The notes beneath the pieces are model-generated. The model was not told the DNA's origin. It made no database searches and was given only the letters and a program-made list of their open reading frames with translations. Positions 6,999 through 14,130 of a stretch of DNA of 16,525 nt are shown here, one piece after another (within the stretch, counting starts at the first letter, position 1; each line of letters opens with the position of its first letter). Both the position numbers and the translations under genes were made by a program. The stretch spans positions 1 to 16,525 of the forward strand of contig JBEVNX010000082.1 of assembly GCA_040507895.1 (NCBI GenBank), read 5' to 3'. Origin of the DNA: JBEVNX01 sp040507895. GTDB lineage: Bacteria; Desulfobacterota; Binatia; JACPRU01.

Positions 6999-7754
6999 AT
7001 GCGCTTCTCCGGCCGCATCGCGCTGGTTACCGGGGCTTCCCGCGGCATCGGCCGGGCCACGGCAGAGCGTTTTGCGCGCGAAGGGGCGACCGTCGCCGTC
7101 AACTACCGACGAAACGCGCAAGCCGCGGCCGAGAGCGTCGAGGCGATCACCCGGGAAGGTGGACGCGCCGTCGCGATCGCCGCCGATCTCGAGAGCGGCG
7201 AAGCCATCGCCACGATGTTCGCCGAGGTGCGGGAGCGATTCGGCGCGCTCGATTTCCTCGTCGCCAACGCCGCCGCCACCGCCTTCCGGCCCCTGCTCGA
7301 CACCAAGCCGCATCACCTCGAGCGCACGTTCGCGATCACCGTCTCGGGCTTTCTGCGCTGCGTCCAGGAAGCGGTGCCGTTGATGGAAGGGCGCGAAGGC
7401 GCGATCGTCGCGGTCTCGGGCTTCGACACCCTGAAGACCGTCCCTGGTCACGGCACGCTCGGCGCCGCCAAGGCGGCGATGGAGACGATGGTGCGCTACC
7501 TCGCCTCCGAGCTCGCGCCGAAGGGGCTGCGCGTGAACGCGGTGAATCCCGGCTACGTGGACACGGACTCCGCGCGCTTCTACGCGGGCCCCGACTTCCG
7601 CCGCCGGTTCGAGGAGGAATGGATCCCGTCGATCCCGGCCGCACGCCTCGCCGCCCCGGAAGAGATCGCCGCAGTAGTCGCCTTCCTCTGCTCGAGCGAG
7701 GCCAGCTACGTGTACGGCCAGACACTGCTCGTCGACGGCGGCCTTTTGCTCTGA
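6999..7754 (+). CDS. SDR-family protein, FabL-like, lacking the catalytic tyrosine
   Basis: This is a 251-residue Rossmann-fold SDR with TGASRGIG (11-18), VANAAAT (88-94) and a C-terminal GQTLLVDGG. In the active site the usual Tyr-x3-Lys reads L154-x3-K158. In the alternative Tyr-x6-Lys of FabL-type enoyl reductases the Tyr position is H151. The block GAAKAAMETMVRYLASELAPKG (shown by its ends: GAAKAAMETM at 155-164, then RYLASELAPKG) and NYRR after strand 2 resemble FabL. The expected family activity is reduction or oxidation of an acyl thioester or similar substrate with NAD(P)H. With neither tyrosine present, activity may be altered or lost. It is the last gene of the acyl-CoA block, 40 bases after the dehydrogenase, and the next transcription unit begins 44 bp later. 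An alternative start is ATG 6966. Function is not assignable beyond family. Confidence 0.82.
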   Translation: MRFSGRIALVTGASRGIGRATAERFAREGATVAVNYRRNAQAAAESVEAITREGGRAVAIAADLESGEAIATMFAEVRERFGALDFLVANAAATAFRPLLDTKPHHLERTFAITVSGFLRCVQEAVPLMEGREGAIVAVSGFDTLKTVPGHGTLGAAKAAMETMVRYLASELAPKGLRVNAVNPGYVDTDSARFYAGPDFRRRFEEEWIPSIPAARLAAPEEIAAVVAFLCSSEASYVYGQTLLVDGGLLL

Positions 7755-7760
7755 AGGTTG

Positions 7761-7785
7761 TGAGATACCATCTCGTATTGTAAGA
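7761..7785 (+). promoter_or_regulatory. Shared 25-bp element, copy B (upstream of the meta-cleavage operon)
   Basis: TGAGA-N11-ATTGTAAGA lies in the 44-bp gap and ends 13 bases before the ATG at 7799. This copy shows the direct repeat most fully: TTGTGAGA (7758-7765) and TTGTAAGA (7778-7785), exactly 20 bp apart. Read as a promoter, it is TTGTGA, 17 bp, TAAGAC. It also contains the inverted repeat GAGAT-acc-ATCTC, which the other two copies lack. Confidence 0.68.
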
Positions 7786-7798
7786 CAGCGGGACTGTC

Positions 7799-8542
7799 AT
7801 GGATTCCACACGCAAGCTCGCGGTCGTCACCGGCGCGACCCACGGCATCGGTCGCGAGATCGCCATGACGCTCGCCGAGCGCGGCTTCGTGGTGCGCGGC
7901 ATCGGGCTCTACGAGCGGGACATCCGCGAGACCCACGAGGAAGCGCGGCGGCGGTCGCTCGACGTCGAGATGTTCGAGGGCGACGTCAGCCAGGCTGCGG
8001 TGGTCGAGAAGTTCGAGCGCTGGGTCGAGAAGGCGGGAGGCCAGCTGCGAGCGATTTGCAACAACGCCGCCATCCGCCCGGTCGGCACCGTGCTCGACAC
8101 CTCGGAACAGGACTGGGATCGCGTGTTTGCGGTCAACGTGAAGGGCGCGTTCCTCGTGCTGCGCGCGCTGCTGCCGTCGATGATCGAGGCCGGAGGCGGC
8201 TCGATCGTCAACATCTCGTCCTGCTCGTCGATGGGAGCGGCGAACCTCGTCGCCTACTCCGCGAGCAAGAGCGCGCTCATCGCCATGACGCGCTGCCTCG
8301 CCGAGGATCACAAGGCGCAGCGCATCCGCGCCAACGTGATCCTCCCCGGCCCGATCCGTTCGGGCATGACCGAAGGCCTGCCGAACGAGCTGCTCGTCTG
8401 GTGCGAGCAGAACGGCGTGCAGGGCCGGCTCGGCTCACCGCGCGACGTCGCCAACGCTGTGGCGTTTCTGGCATCGGACGAAGCGGAGACGATCAGCGGC
8501 GCCGAGCTACGAGTCAACTACTGGCCGGCCCTCTTCGGCTAA
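7799..8542 (+). CDS. Short-chain dehydrogenase/reductase, candidate cis-dihydrodiol dehydrogenase
   Basis: This 247-residue classical SDR has TGATHGIG (11-18), NNAA (88-91) and an intact tetrad N113, S140, Y153 and K157. It opens the meta-cleavage block, immediately downstream of shared element copy B and eight bases before the hydratase. The pathway needs an enzyme that oxidises the cis-dihydrodiol from the dioxygenase to a catechol with NAD. Of the three SDRs here this one has the best position: BadH-like 2624 fits the acyl-CoA block and 6999 lacks the catalytic Tyr. This role is inferred from context, since SDR substrates cannot be read reliably from sequence. It does not show the TGGxSGLG glycine motif typical of BphB-type enzymes, so another alcohol or 3-hydroxyacyl substrate remains possible. 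The ribosome binding site is weak (GGGA). Confidence 0.85.
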   Translation: MDSTRKLAVVTGATHGIGREIAMTLAERGFVVRGIGLYERDIRETHEEARRRSLDVEMFEGDVSQAAVVEKFERWVEKAGGQLRAICNNAAIRPVGTVLDTSEQDWDRVFAVNVKGAFLVLRALLPSMIEAGGGSIVNISSCSSMGAANLVAYSASKSALIAMTRCLAEDHKAQRIRANVILPGPIRSGMTEGLPNELLVWCEQNGVQGRLGSPRDVANAVAFLASDEAETISGAELRVNYWPALFG

Positions 8543-8550
8543 GGAAGAGC

Positions 8551-9336
8551 ATGGATCCGGACAAGATCGATGCGTACGGCGAAGAGCTCTACCGGGCGCT
8601 GCGCGGGCGCTTCACGGTCGCCCCGCTCACCGACCGCGAGCCCGGGATCACCGTCGACGACGCATATCGCATCCAGCTCGCCATCGTCGCGCGCAAGCTT
8701 GAGCGCGAGGGAGTGAAGCACGTCGGCAAGAAGATCGGCGTGACGAGCGAGGTCGTCCAGAAGACGCTCGGCGTCGACCAACCCGATTTCGGACACCTGA
8801 CTTCCGAGATGCTCGTCCACGATGGCGGCGTGGTGCCGATGGGGCGCTTGATCCAGCCGCGAGCCGAAGGCGAGATCGCATTCGTGCTCAAGCGTGATCT
8901 TCACGGGCCGGGGCTGACTCCGCCCCAGGTGCTGGCAGCGACGGACTGCGTGAAGGCGTGCTTCGAGATCGTCGACTCGCGCATCCACGACTGGAAGATC
9001 AAGATCCAGGACACGGTCGCCGACAACGCCTCGAGCGCCATGCTGGTGGTGAGCGAAGCGAGCGCCCTTCCCGACCGCGTCGACCTCACGGGCTGCCGCA
9101 TGCAGCTCGAAAAGAATGGCGCGGCTGCGGGCGGCGGCACCGGCGCGGCGTCGATGGGCTCGCCGCTCCGGGCCATGACCTGGCTCGTCAATCAGCTCGG
9201 CGAGCGCGGCATCGTGCTGCGGGCCGGAGAGATCGTGCTCACGGGATCGCTCGGCCCCCTCGTGCCCGTCGCCCCCGGAGACCGCATGCGTCTATCGATC
9301 GAAGGGATCGGCGACTGCGCGGTCAGCTTCGAGTGA
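8551..9336 (+). CDS. 2-hydroxypenta-2,4-dienoate (2-keto-4-pentenoate) hydratase
   Basis: The 261-residue protein belongs to the MhpD/DmpE/XylJ branch of the fumarylacetoacetase fold. It shows GKKIGVTS (59-66), the acidic metal-binding pair in RAEGEIAF (E106 and E108), and FEIVDSRI with E139, followed by a C-terminal LTGSLGP. The enzyme hydrates 2-hydroxypenta-2,4-dienoate to 4-hydroxy-2-oxopentanoate in the cytosol with a divalent metal ion. Length is close to the family norm of about 260-270. The start ATG has AAGGAAG upstream and follows the SDR by eight bases. The acetaldehyde dehydrogenase and aldolase follow directly, giving the standard lower meta-cleavage set. The related 4-oxalocrotonate decarboxylase (DmpH type) is the main alternative, but no tautomerase or semialdehyde dehydrogenase is present, favouring the hydratase. 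Confidence 0.9.
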   Translation: MDPDKIDAYGEELYRALRGRFTVAPLTDREPGITVDDAYRIQLAIVARKLEREGVKHVGKKIGVTSEVVQKTLGVDQPDFGHLTSEMLVHDGGVVPMGRLIQPRAEGEIAFVLKRDLHGPGLTPPQVLAATDCVKACFEIVDSRIHDWKIKIQDTVADNASSAMLVVSEASALPDRVDLTGCRMQLEKNGAAAGGGTGAASMGSPLRAMTWLVNQLGERGIVLRAGEIVLTGSLGPLVPVAPGDRMRLSIEGIGDCAVSFE

Positions 9337-9343
9337 AGGCCCC

Positions 9344-10252
9344 ATGAAGCTCGGCGCCGCGATCATCGGCTCGGGAAACATCGGTACCGACCTGCTCTAC
9401 AAGCTCCGCGACAGCGCGTCGGTCGAGCCACGGTGGATGGTCGGCATCGACCCCGCTTCCGCCGGCCTGGCGCGCGCGGCGGCGCTCGGGCTGAAGACCA
9501 CGTACGCGGGGCTGGCCGTGGTGATCGACGAGATCGCGCGGGACGGCGTGGCGATCGCGTTCGACGCGACTTCGGCCGCGGAGCACGCGGCGAACGCCGC
9601 GCTCCTCGAGCGCGCAGGCATCTTCTCGATCGACCTCACGCCCGCCGCGCTCGGGCCCTACTGCGTACCTCCGGTCAATCTGCGCGCGCGCGTCGGCGAC
9701 GGCGTGAGCGACGTGAACCTGGTGTCTTGCGGCGGGCAGGCGACGATCCCGATGGTCGCTGCAGTGACTCGGGTGCAGCCGGTCGGCTACGCGGAGATCG
9801 TCGCCACCGTAGCCTCGAAGTCCGCCGGGCCCGGCACTCGCAAGAACATCGACGAGTTCACCCGCACAACGGCGCGCGGGCTCGAGCGAGTCGGGGGCGC
9901 CAAGCGCGGCAAGGCAATCATCATCCTCAACCCGGCCGAGCCACCGCTGATCATGCGCAACACCGTGCACTGCCTCACCGAATCGGAACCGGATCGGGAT
10001 GCGATCCTCCGCTCGGTCGCGGAGATGACCGAGGAGGTCCGGCGCTACGTTCCCGGCTATCGACTGAAGAACGACGTCGTGTTCGACGGCCGGCGCGTGT
10101 CGATCTTCCTTGAGATCCAAGGGCGCGGCGACTTCCTGCCGGAGTATGCTGGTAACCTCGACATCATGACCGCCGCGGCGACGCGCACGGCGGAGATCTG
10201 GGCGGAGGCGAAGCAGCGCGAAACCGCCCCGGGGCGCGGAGCGGTGTCATGA
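9344..10252 (+). CDS. Acetaldehyde dehydrogenase (acylating)
   Basis: The 302-residue protein is of the MhpF/DmpF/BphJ type. It has an N-terminal Rossmann motif GSGNIGTDL (9-17) and the catalytic cysteine C129 in the strongly conserved SCGGQATIPM. It converts acetaldehyde, NAD and CoA to acetyl-CoA and NADH. In this family the enzyme forms a complex with the aldolase and receives acetaldehyde through a channel. Consistent with that, its stop codon overlaps the aldolase start (ATGA at 10249-10252). It follows the hydratase by seven bases with AAGG before the ATG. The Cys, the length (about 300-315 usual) and the order hydratase-dehydrogenase-aldolase make this one of the firmest calls in the window. 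Confidence 0.95.
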   Translation: MKLGAAIIGSGNIGTDLLYKLRDSASVEPRWMVGIDPASAGLARAAALGLKTTYAGLAVVIDEIARDGVAIAFDATSAAEHAANAALLERAGIFSIDLTPAALGPYCVPPVNLRARVGDGVSDVNLVSCGGQATIPMVAAVTRVQPVGYAEIVATVASKSAGPGTRKNIDEFTRTTARGLERVGGAKRGKAIIILNPAEPPLIMRNTVHCLTESEPDRDAILRSVAEMTEEVRRYVPGYRLKNDVVFDGRRVSIFLEIQGRGDFLPEYAGNLDIMTAAATRTAEIWAEAKQRETAPGRGAVS

Positions 10253-11277
10253 GCTTGCGCGGCCGCAGCGTCACGCTCCACGACATGTGCTTGCGCGACG
10301 GCATGCACGCTAAGGCACATCAGCTGACGACCGAGCAGATGGTGGCGATCGCCACGGGCCTCGACGAGGCCGGGGTTCCGCTGATCGAGGTGACCCACGG
10401 CGACGGCCTCGGCGGCGGCTCGGTCAACTACGGGTTCCCGCTGCACTCGGACGAGGAATACCTGCGGGCCGTGGTCCCGAGGATGAAGCGCGCGCGAATC
10501 TCCGTGCTCCTCATCCCCGGCATCGGTACGATCGACGACCTTCGGATCGCGGTGGACGCGGGAGCGAGCGCGATCCGCGTCGCCACCCACTGCACCGAGG
10601 CCGACATCGCCGAGCAGCACCTCGGGGTCGCGCGCAAGCTCGGCCTCGATGCCGTCGGCTTCCTGATGATGAGCCACATGGCGCCGCCGGAGACGATCGC
10701 CGCGCAGACGAAGCTGATGGAATCCTACGGCGCCAACTGCGTCTACGTGACCGATTCGGCGGGCTACATGCTGCCCGACGACGTGATCGCGCGCATCGGG
10801 CTCGTGCGCAGCGGCCTGCGGCCCGAGACGGAGATCGGCTTTCACGGCCACCACAACCTCGGCATGGGCATCGCGAACTCGCTAGCCGCGATCGGCGCCG
10901 GCGCGAGCCGCATCGACGGCTCGGCCGCGGGCCTCGGCGCCGGAGCGGGGAACACCCCGCTCGAGGTGTTCGCCGCGGTTTGCGATCGCATGGGCATCGT
11001 CACGGGCGTGGATCTCTTCAAGCTCATGGACGTGGCCGAGAATCTCGTCGTCCCGATCATGGATCAGCCGCTGCGCATCGACCGCGATTCACTGGTGCTC
11101 GGCTGGGCCGGCGTCTATTCGACGTTCCTGCTCTTCGCCAAGCGCGCCGAGGAGCGCTACGGCGTGCCGGCGCGCGACGTGCTCGTGGAGCTCGGGCGGC
11201 GCGGCACCGTCGGCGGCCAGGAAGACATGATCGAAAGCGTGGCCCTCGAGCTCGCCGCGCAGCGGAGGACGCAATGA
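10249..11277 (+). CDS. 4-hydroxy-2-oxovalerate aldolase
   Basis: The 342-residue class II aldolase is of the MhpE/DmpG/BphI type. The N-terminal catalytic motif is LRDGMHAKAH, with R16, metal ligand D17 and base H20. The other metal ligands are H199 and H201 in GFHGHHNLGMG. It cleaves 4-hydroxy-2-oxopentanoate to pyruvate and acetaldehyde using Mn or a similar divalent ion. The C-terminal communication domain with LELGRRGTVGGQEDMI (spelled VELGRRGTVGGQEDMI here) fits association with the acylating dehydrogenase encoded just upstream. It overlaps that gene by four bases (ATGA) and overlaps the hydrolase gene downstream in the same way, so the three are probably translationally coupled. The length is normal and no catalytic residue is missing. 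Confidence 0.95.
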   Translation: MSLRGRSVTLHDMCLRDGMHAKAHQLTTEQMVAIATGLDEAGVPLIEVTHGDGLGGGSVNYGFPLHSDEEYLRAVVPRMKRARISVLLIPGIGTIDDLRIAVDAGASAIRVATHCTEADIAEQHLGVARKLGLDAVGFLMMSHMAPPETIAAQTKLMESYGANCVYVTDSAGYMLPDDVIARIGLVRSGLRPETEIGFHGHHNLGMGIANSLAAIGAGASRIDGSAAGLGAGAGNTPLEVFAAVCDRMGIVTGVDLFKLMDVAENLVVPIMDQPLRIDRDSLVLGWAGVYSTFLLFAKRAEERYGVPARDVLVELGRRGTVGGQEDMIESVALELAAQRRTQ

Positions 11278-12134
11278 GCCTGTGGCTGGATCTCTTGGGT
11301 GCGGAGGTGCGCTTCGTCGAAACGCCGACCTTCGGGCGCGTGCGAATCGCCGAGGCGGGCCGCGGTCAGGAACCGCTCTTGTTCCTGCACGGCATCGGGG
11401 GCCACCTCGAGGCCTATGCGAAGAACGTCGTGCCGCTCTCGGACCGTTTTCACGTCATCGCCTACGACTACGTCGGCCACGGCCTTTCCGAGAAGAAGGT
11501 CCTCGACTACACGCCGCTCACGTTCGTGGAGCAGCTCCGCGAGCTCTGCGACACCCTCGGGCTCGGTCGGGTCAACCTCTCCGGCGAGTCCCTCGGCGGC
11601 TGGGTCAGCGCGCTCTTCACGGTGCGATGGCCGGAGCGCGTCAACCGCATGATGCTGAACACCTCGGCCGGCATTCCCATCCTGACCGAGAAAGGCCGTG
11701 CCGATCTCGAGAACCTGAAAGCGCTGTCGCAGAAGAACGCCGGACAGATGCCGACCTTCGAGAGCGTGCTGGCGCGTATGCAATGGCTCATTCATCCCAG
11801 CAATCACCACCTGCTGAACGACGAGCTGGTGCGCACGCGCCTCCAGTTCTACCTCCAGCCGGGCATGCGCGAGGTCGCGCCGGCAGTGCTGAAGATCATC
11901 GCGCGACATGACGAGTTCCTGATCCCGCTCGAGAGAATCCGCTGCGAGACGCTGTTCCTGTGGACGCTCGACAACCCCGTGCACGACGTGGAGTCCGCCC
12001 GCCAGGCCTGCGCGAAGGTGGCGCGCGCGCAGCTCTACGTGATGAAAGGCGACTCGGCGCACTGGCCGCAGTACGAGCAGCCCGAGGAGTTCAACACGGT
12101 CACGCGGAAGTTCTTCACCACCGGGAAGATCTAG
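11274..12134 (+). CDS. Alpha/beta hydrolase, meta-cleavage-product C-C hydrolase (MhpC/BphD-like)
   Basis: The 286-residue alpha/beta hydrolase has the oxyanion segment LFLHGIGG (36-43), nucleophile elbow GESLGG with S106, an acidic residue D233 in WTLDNP, and H263 in SAHWPQYEQP. Enzymes of this type hydrolyse the carbon-carbon bond of 2-hydroxy-6-oxo-hexadienoates made by extradiol dioxygenases. The products are 2-hydroxypenta-2,4-dienoate and a carboxylic acid. It overlaps the aldolase by four bases, has GGAGG five bases before the ATG, and lies nine bases before the extradiol dioxygenase. That placement is the main support for the C-C hydrolase role over a generic esterase. The acid it releases is unknown; the AliA-like ligase in the same locus is a plausible next enzyme (inference). 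No signal peptide. Confidence 0.87.
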   Translation: MSLWLDLLGAEVRFVETPTFGRVRIAEAGRGQEPLLFLHGIGGHLEAYAKNVVPLSDRFHVIAYDYVGHGLSEKKVLDYTPLTFVEQLRELCDTLGLGRVNLSGESLGGWVSALFTVRWPERVNRMMLNTSAGIPILTEKGRADLENLKALSQKNAGQMPTFESVLARMQWLIHPSNHHLLNDELVRTRLQFYLQPGMREVAPAVLKIIARHDEFLIPLERIRCETLFLWTLDNPVHDVESARQACAKVARAQLYVMKGDSAHWPQYEQPEEFNTVTRKFFTTGKI

Positions 12135-12143
12135 GGAGCCGTC

Positions 12144-13028
12144 ATGAAGATCTCATCGCTCGGATACGTTGGCGTCGGCAGCGCCCGCGCCAGGGAATGG
12201 GAACGCTTCGGCCCGGAGATCCTCGGCACGCCGCTCTGGACCGAGCCAAGCGACGGCGTCTACTTGCGGCTCGACGAGCGCGCCTACCGCATCGCGGTGC
12301 ACCCGGCGGCACAGGACGAGCTGCAGTACGTCGGCTGGGAAGTGGCGAGCCCGACGGCGCTCGACGAAGCCGAAGACCAGCTCCGCCACAGCGGTCTCGC
12401 CGCCGAGCGCGGCTCCGCTGAGGATTGCCGCCGCCGCCACGTCGAGGGACTGCTCGTGTTCCGCGACCCGTGGGGCATCCGCCACGAGCTCTTCTATGGC
12501 CAGCGGTCGCTGATGTCGTTCCGGCCCACCCGAGACATCTCCGGGTTCGTTACCGCCGAGCTCGGCATGGGGCACATCGTGCTGGCGCTGCCGGATCTGG
12601 CGGCCGCGACCCGCTTCTTCGTCGAAACGTTCGGCTTCCGCGTCAGCGACTTCATCGACCTGCCGTTTCCGCTCGCCTTCTTCCATTGCAACCCGCGCCA
12701 TCACACGCTAGCGGTCGGCCAGATGGGCCCGCTCATCGGGCTGCACCATCTCATGCTCGAGCTGAAGGACCTGAACGACGTCGGCACCACGTATGAGCTC
12801 TGCCGCAAACAGCGGGTACCGTTGTCGATGGACCTCGGCCGGCACTCGAACGACCGGATGCTTTCGTTTTACGTACGCACGCCGGGCGGCTTCGAGATCG
12901 AGTACGGTTGGGGCGGCCTGCTGATCGACGATTCGACGTGGCAGGTGCTGCGGCTTCCCAAACCGAGCTATTGGGGGCATGAGCTGATGAACCCGAACCC
13001 GCCGACGACGATCCGTCCCGTGGAGTGA
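12144..13028 (+). CDS. Type I extradiol ring-cleavage dioxygenase (BphC/HsaC-like)
   Basis: The 294-residue two-domain vicinal-oxygen-chelate dioxygenase is of the 2,3-dihydroxybiphenyl dioxygenase type. The N-terminal domain (about 1-135) has no metal site. The C-terminal domain carries the iron ligands H144 (GMGHIVL), H202 (or H201; LHHLMLE) and E253 (GFEIEYGW). The family acid/base and second-shell residues fit H186/H187, H234 and Y243, and the signature H-x7-F-Y-x2-T-P-x-G-x3-E is complete. It should cleave a 3-substituted catechol next to the hydroxyls with Fe(II) and O2, feeding the hydrolase. The ATG has GGGAG nearby and lies nine bases after the hydrolase. Length matches the 290-300 of the family. 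The substituent on the catechol cannot be read from sequence. Confidence 0.93.
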   Translation: MKISSLGYVGVGSARAREWERFGPEILGTPLWTEPSDGVYLRLDERAYRIAVHPAAQDELQYVGWEVASPTALDEAEDQLRHSGLAAERGSAEDCRRRHVEGLLVFRDPWGIRHELFYGQRSLMSFRPTRDISGFVTAELGMGHIVLALPDLAAATRFFVETFGFRVSDFIDLPFPLAFFHCNPRHHTLAVGQMGPLIGLHHLMLELKDLNDVGTTYELCRKQRVPLSMDLGRHSNDRMLSFYVRTPGGFEIEYGWGGLLIDDSTWQVLRLPKPSYWGHELMNPNPPTTIRPVE

Positions 13029-13055
13029 GAGAGCTTCTCCCAGTGCGGCAGCTGT

Positions 13056-13062
13056 AAAGGAG
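13056..13062 (+). promoter_or_regulatory. Ribosome binding site of the small VOC protein
   Basis: AAAGGAG, seven bases before ATG 13070. It supports this start over the in-frame TTG at 13064. Confidence 0.7.
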
Positions 13063-13069
13063 ATTGCCC

Positions 13070-13537
13070 ATGGCCGTGAAACCCATCCCGGAGGGCTACG
13101 CCGGAGCCACCCCATACCTGTCGATCCGCAACGCCTCCGCGGCGATCGACTTCTACAAGAAGGCGTTCGGGGCGACCGAGCTCCTGCGTATGACGCAACC
13201 GGACGGCCGCGTCGGGCACGCGGAGCTCCGCATAGCCGGCGCGATCGTCATGCTGGCCGACGAGTTCCCGGAGATGAACATCAAGAGCCCGCAAGCGCTG
13301 GGTGGCTCTCCGGTGACGATCCACGTGTACGTCGAGGACGTGGACCGGTTCGCCGAGCGCGCGGTCTCCGCCGGCCTCGAAGTGCTGCGGCCCGTCGCCG
13401 ACCAGTTCTACGGAGATCGCTCGGGATTCTTCCAGGACCCCTTCGGACATCGCTGGAGTTTCGCCACCCACAAGGAGGACCTCTCGCCCGAGGAGCTACG
13501 CCGCCGCCACGCGGCGCTGGCGAAGCAGCACAGCTGA
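13070..13537 (+). CDS. VOC-family protein (glyoxalase/bleomycin-resistance fold, PhnB-like)
   Basis: The 155-residue single-domain protein starts KPIPEGYAGATPYL and continues with AAIDFYKKAFGA, DGRVGHAELRI, VTIHVYVEDVD and a late FQDPFGHRW. This is the pattern of the PhnB-like VOC proteins found widely in bacteria. The fold binds metal in many members, but the reaction of this subgroup is not established and I do not assign one. It lies 41 bp after the extradiol dioxygenase with its own strong ribosome binding site, so it may be the last gene of the meta-cleavage operon or have its own promoter. The gap contains nothing resembling the shared 25-bp element. It ends just before the convergent oxygenase genes. 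It is too short to be a second extradiol dioxygenase. Confidence 0.85.
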   Translation: MAVKPIPEGYAGATPYLSIRNASAAIDFYKKAFGATELLRMTQPDGRVGHAELRIAGAIVMLADEFPEMNIKSPQALGGSPVTIHVYVEDVDRFAERAVSAGLEVLRPVADQFYGDRSGFFQDPFGHRWSFATHKEDLSPEELRRRHAALAKQHS

Positions 13538-13580
13538 ACGACGAGCCGCCCTCGACTGCACGCTCGGGCTCGCGGCTGAC

Positions 13581-13605
13581 GCGGCGAGGACCCTCCTCTC
13601 GCCGC
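13581..13605. terminator. GC-rich hairpin between convergent operons
   Basis: GCGGCGAG (13581-13588) and CTCGCCGC (13598-13605) form a perfect 8-bp stem with a 9-base loop. It sits in the 73-bp gap between the converging VOC and oxygenase beta genes. No T-tract follows on either strand, so it is not a classic intrinsic terminator, though it could stall transcription or protect mRNA ends. Confidence 0.4.
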
Positions 13606-13610
13606 CCGAG

Positions 13611-14129
13611 CTAAAAGAACACGCTCAGATTCTTCGCGAGCACCACGTTCTGGTCGAGCAGGATCGTTCGCTTGGCGATCCGCCAGCCGTCCTTCGTCTT
13701 GCGAAGCACATCCTCGCGGCGGCCGGCGAAAACGTTCAAGTCGGTCTCGAGGCGCGTGCGATAGAGCAGGAAGTTCGACGACACGTCGTACTCGACGCCG
13801 CCAGCCCGCGGGCGCACCTGCACGTTCGTCACCAGGTGTCGCGTCCGCGACGGCGGGTCTTCGGCCCACGCCATGCCGGTATCGAGGCGCTTGACCCGCG
13901 TCTCGAGGCTCGGCTTGTCCTCGTCGAAGAAGGCGATCTCGTTCGGCTTGCTGAACTCGAGCGCGCGCTCGCGCCGCGAGCGGTTGTAGCGCGTCGGCAT
14001 CCAGTAGTGGATGTCGGCGGCGAGGATGGCCAGCCATTCGTGAAACTTCCCCTCGTCGAGTAGCGCGGCTTCCAGATAGAGGAACTGTTCGATCTCGTGC
14101 TGGAGCTCGGGGCTCACCGCCTCGGCCAT
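13611..14129 (-). CDS. Ring-hydroxylating dioxygenase, beta (small) subunit
   Basis: The 172-residue protein has the length (160-190) and pattern of oxygenase small subunits. It has an N-terminal FLYLEAALLDEGKFHEWL helix, YWMPTRYNRSRR, FFDEDKPSLETRVKRL, TRHLVTNV, and a C-terminal GWRIAKRTILLDQN. Small subunits share the NTF2-like fold and build the alpha3-beta3 hexamer, without cofactors of their own. The ATG at 14129 is separated from the alpha-subunit stop by one base; in-frame starts at 14156 and 14201 would overlap alpha and are less likely. It is the promoter-distal gene of the minus-strand oxygenase pair and converges on the meta-cleavage operon. Pairing with a two-domain alpha subunit next door makes the identification firm. 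Confidence 0.92.
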   Translation of the reverse strand: MAEAVSPELQHEIEQFLYLEAALLDEGKFHEWLAILAADIHYWMPTRYNRSRRERALEFSKPNEIAFFDEDKPSLETRVKRLDTGMAWAEDPPSRTRHLVTNVQVRPRAGGVEYDVSSNFLLYRTRLETDLNVFAGRREDVLRKTKDGWRIAKRTILLDQNVVLAKNLSVFF

Positions 14130-14130
14130 A

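Noticed and set aside
13026..13060. TGAGA followed by CTGTAAAGG before the VOC gene, as a possible fourth copy of the 25-bp element.
   Set aside because: The spacing is wrong (26 instead of 20 bp), the ATTG is missing and the second half is part of the ribosome binding site.
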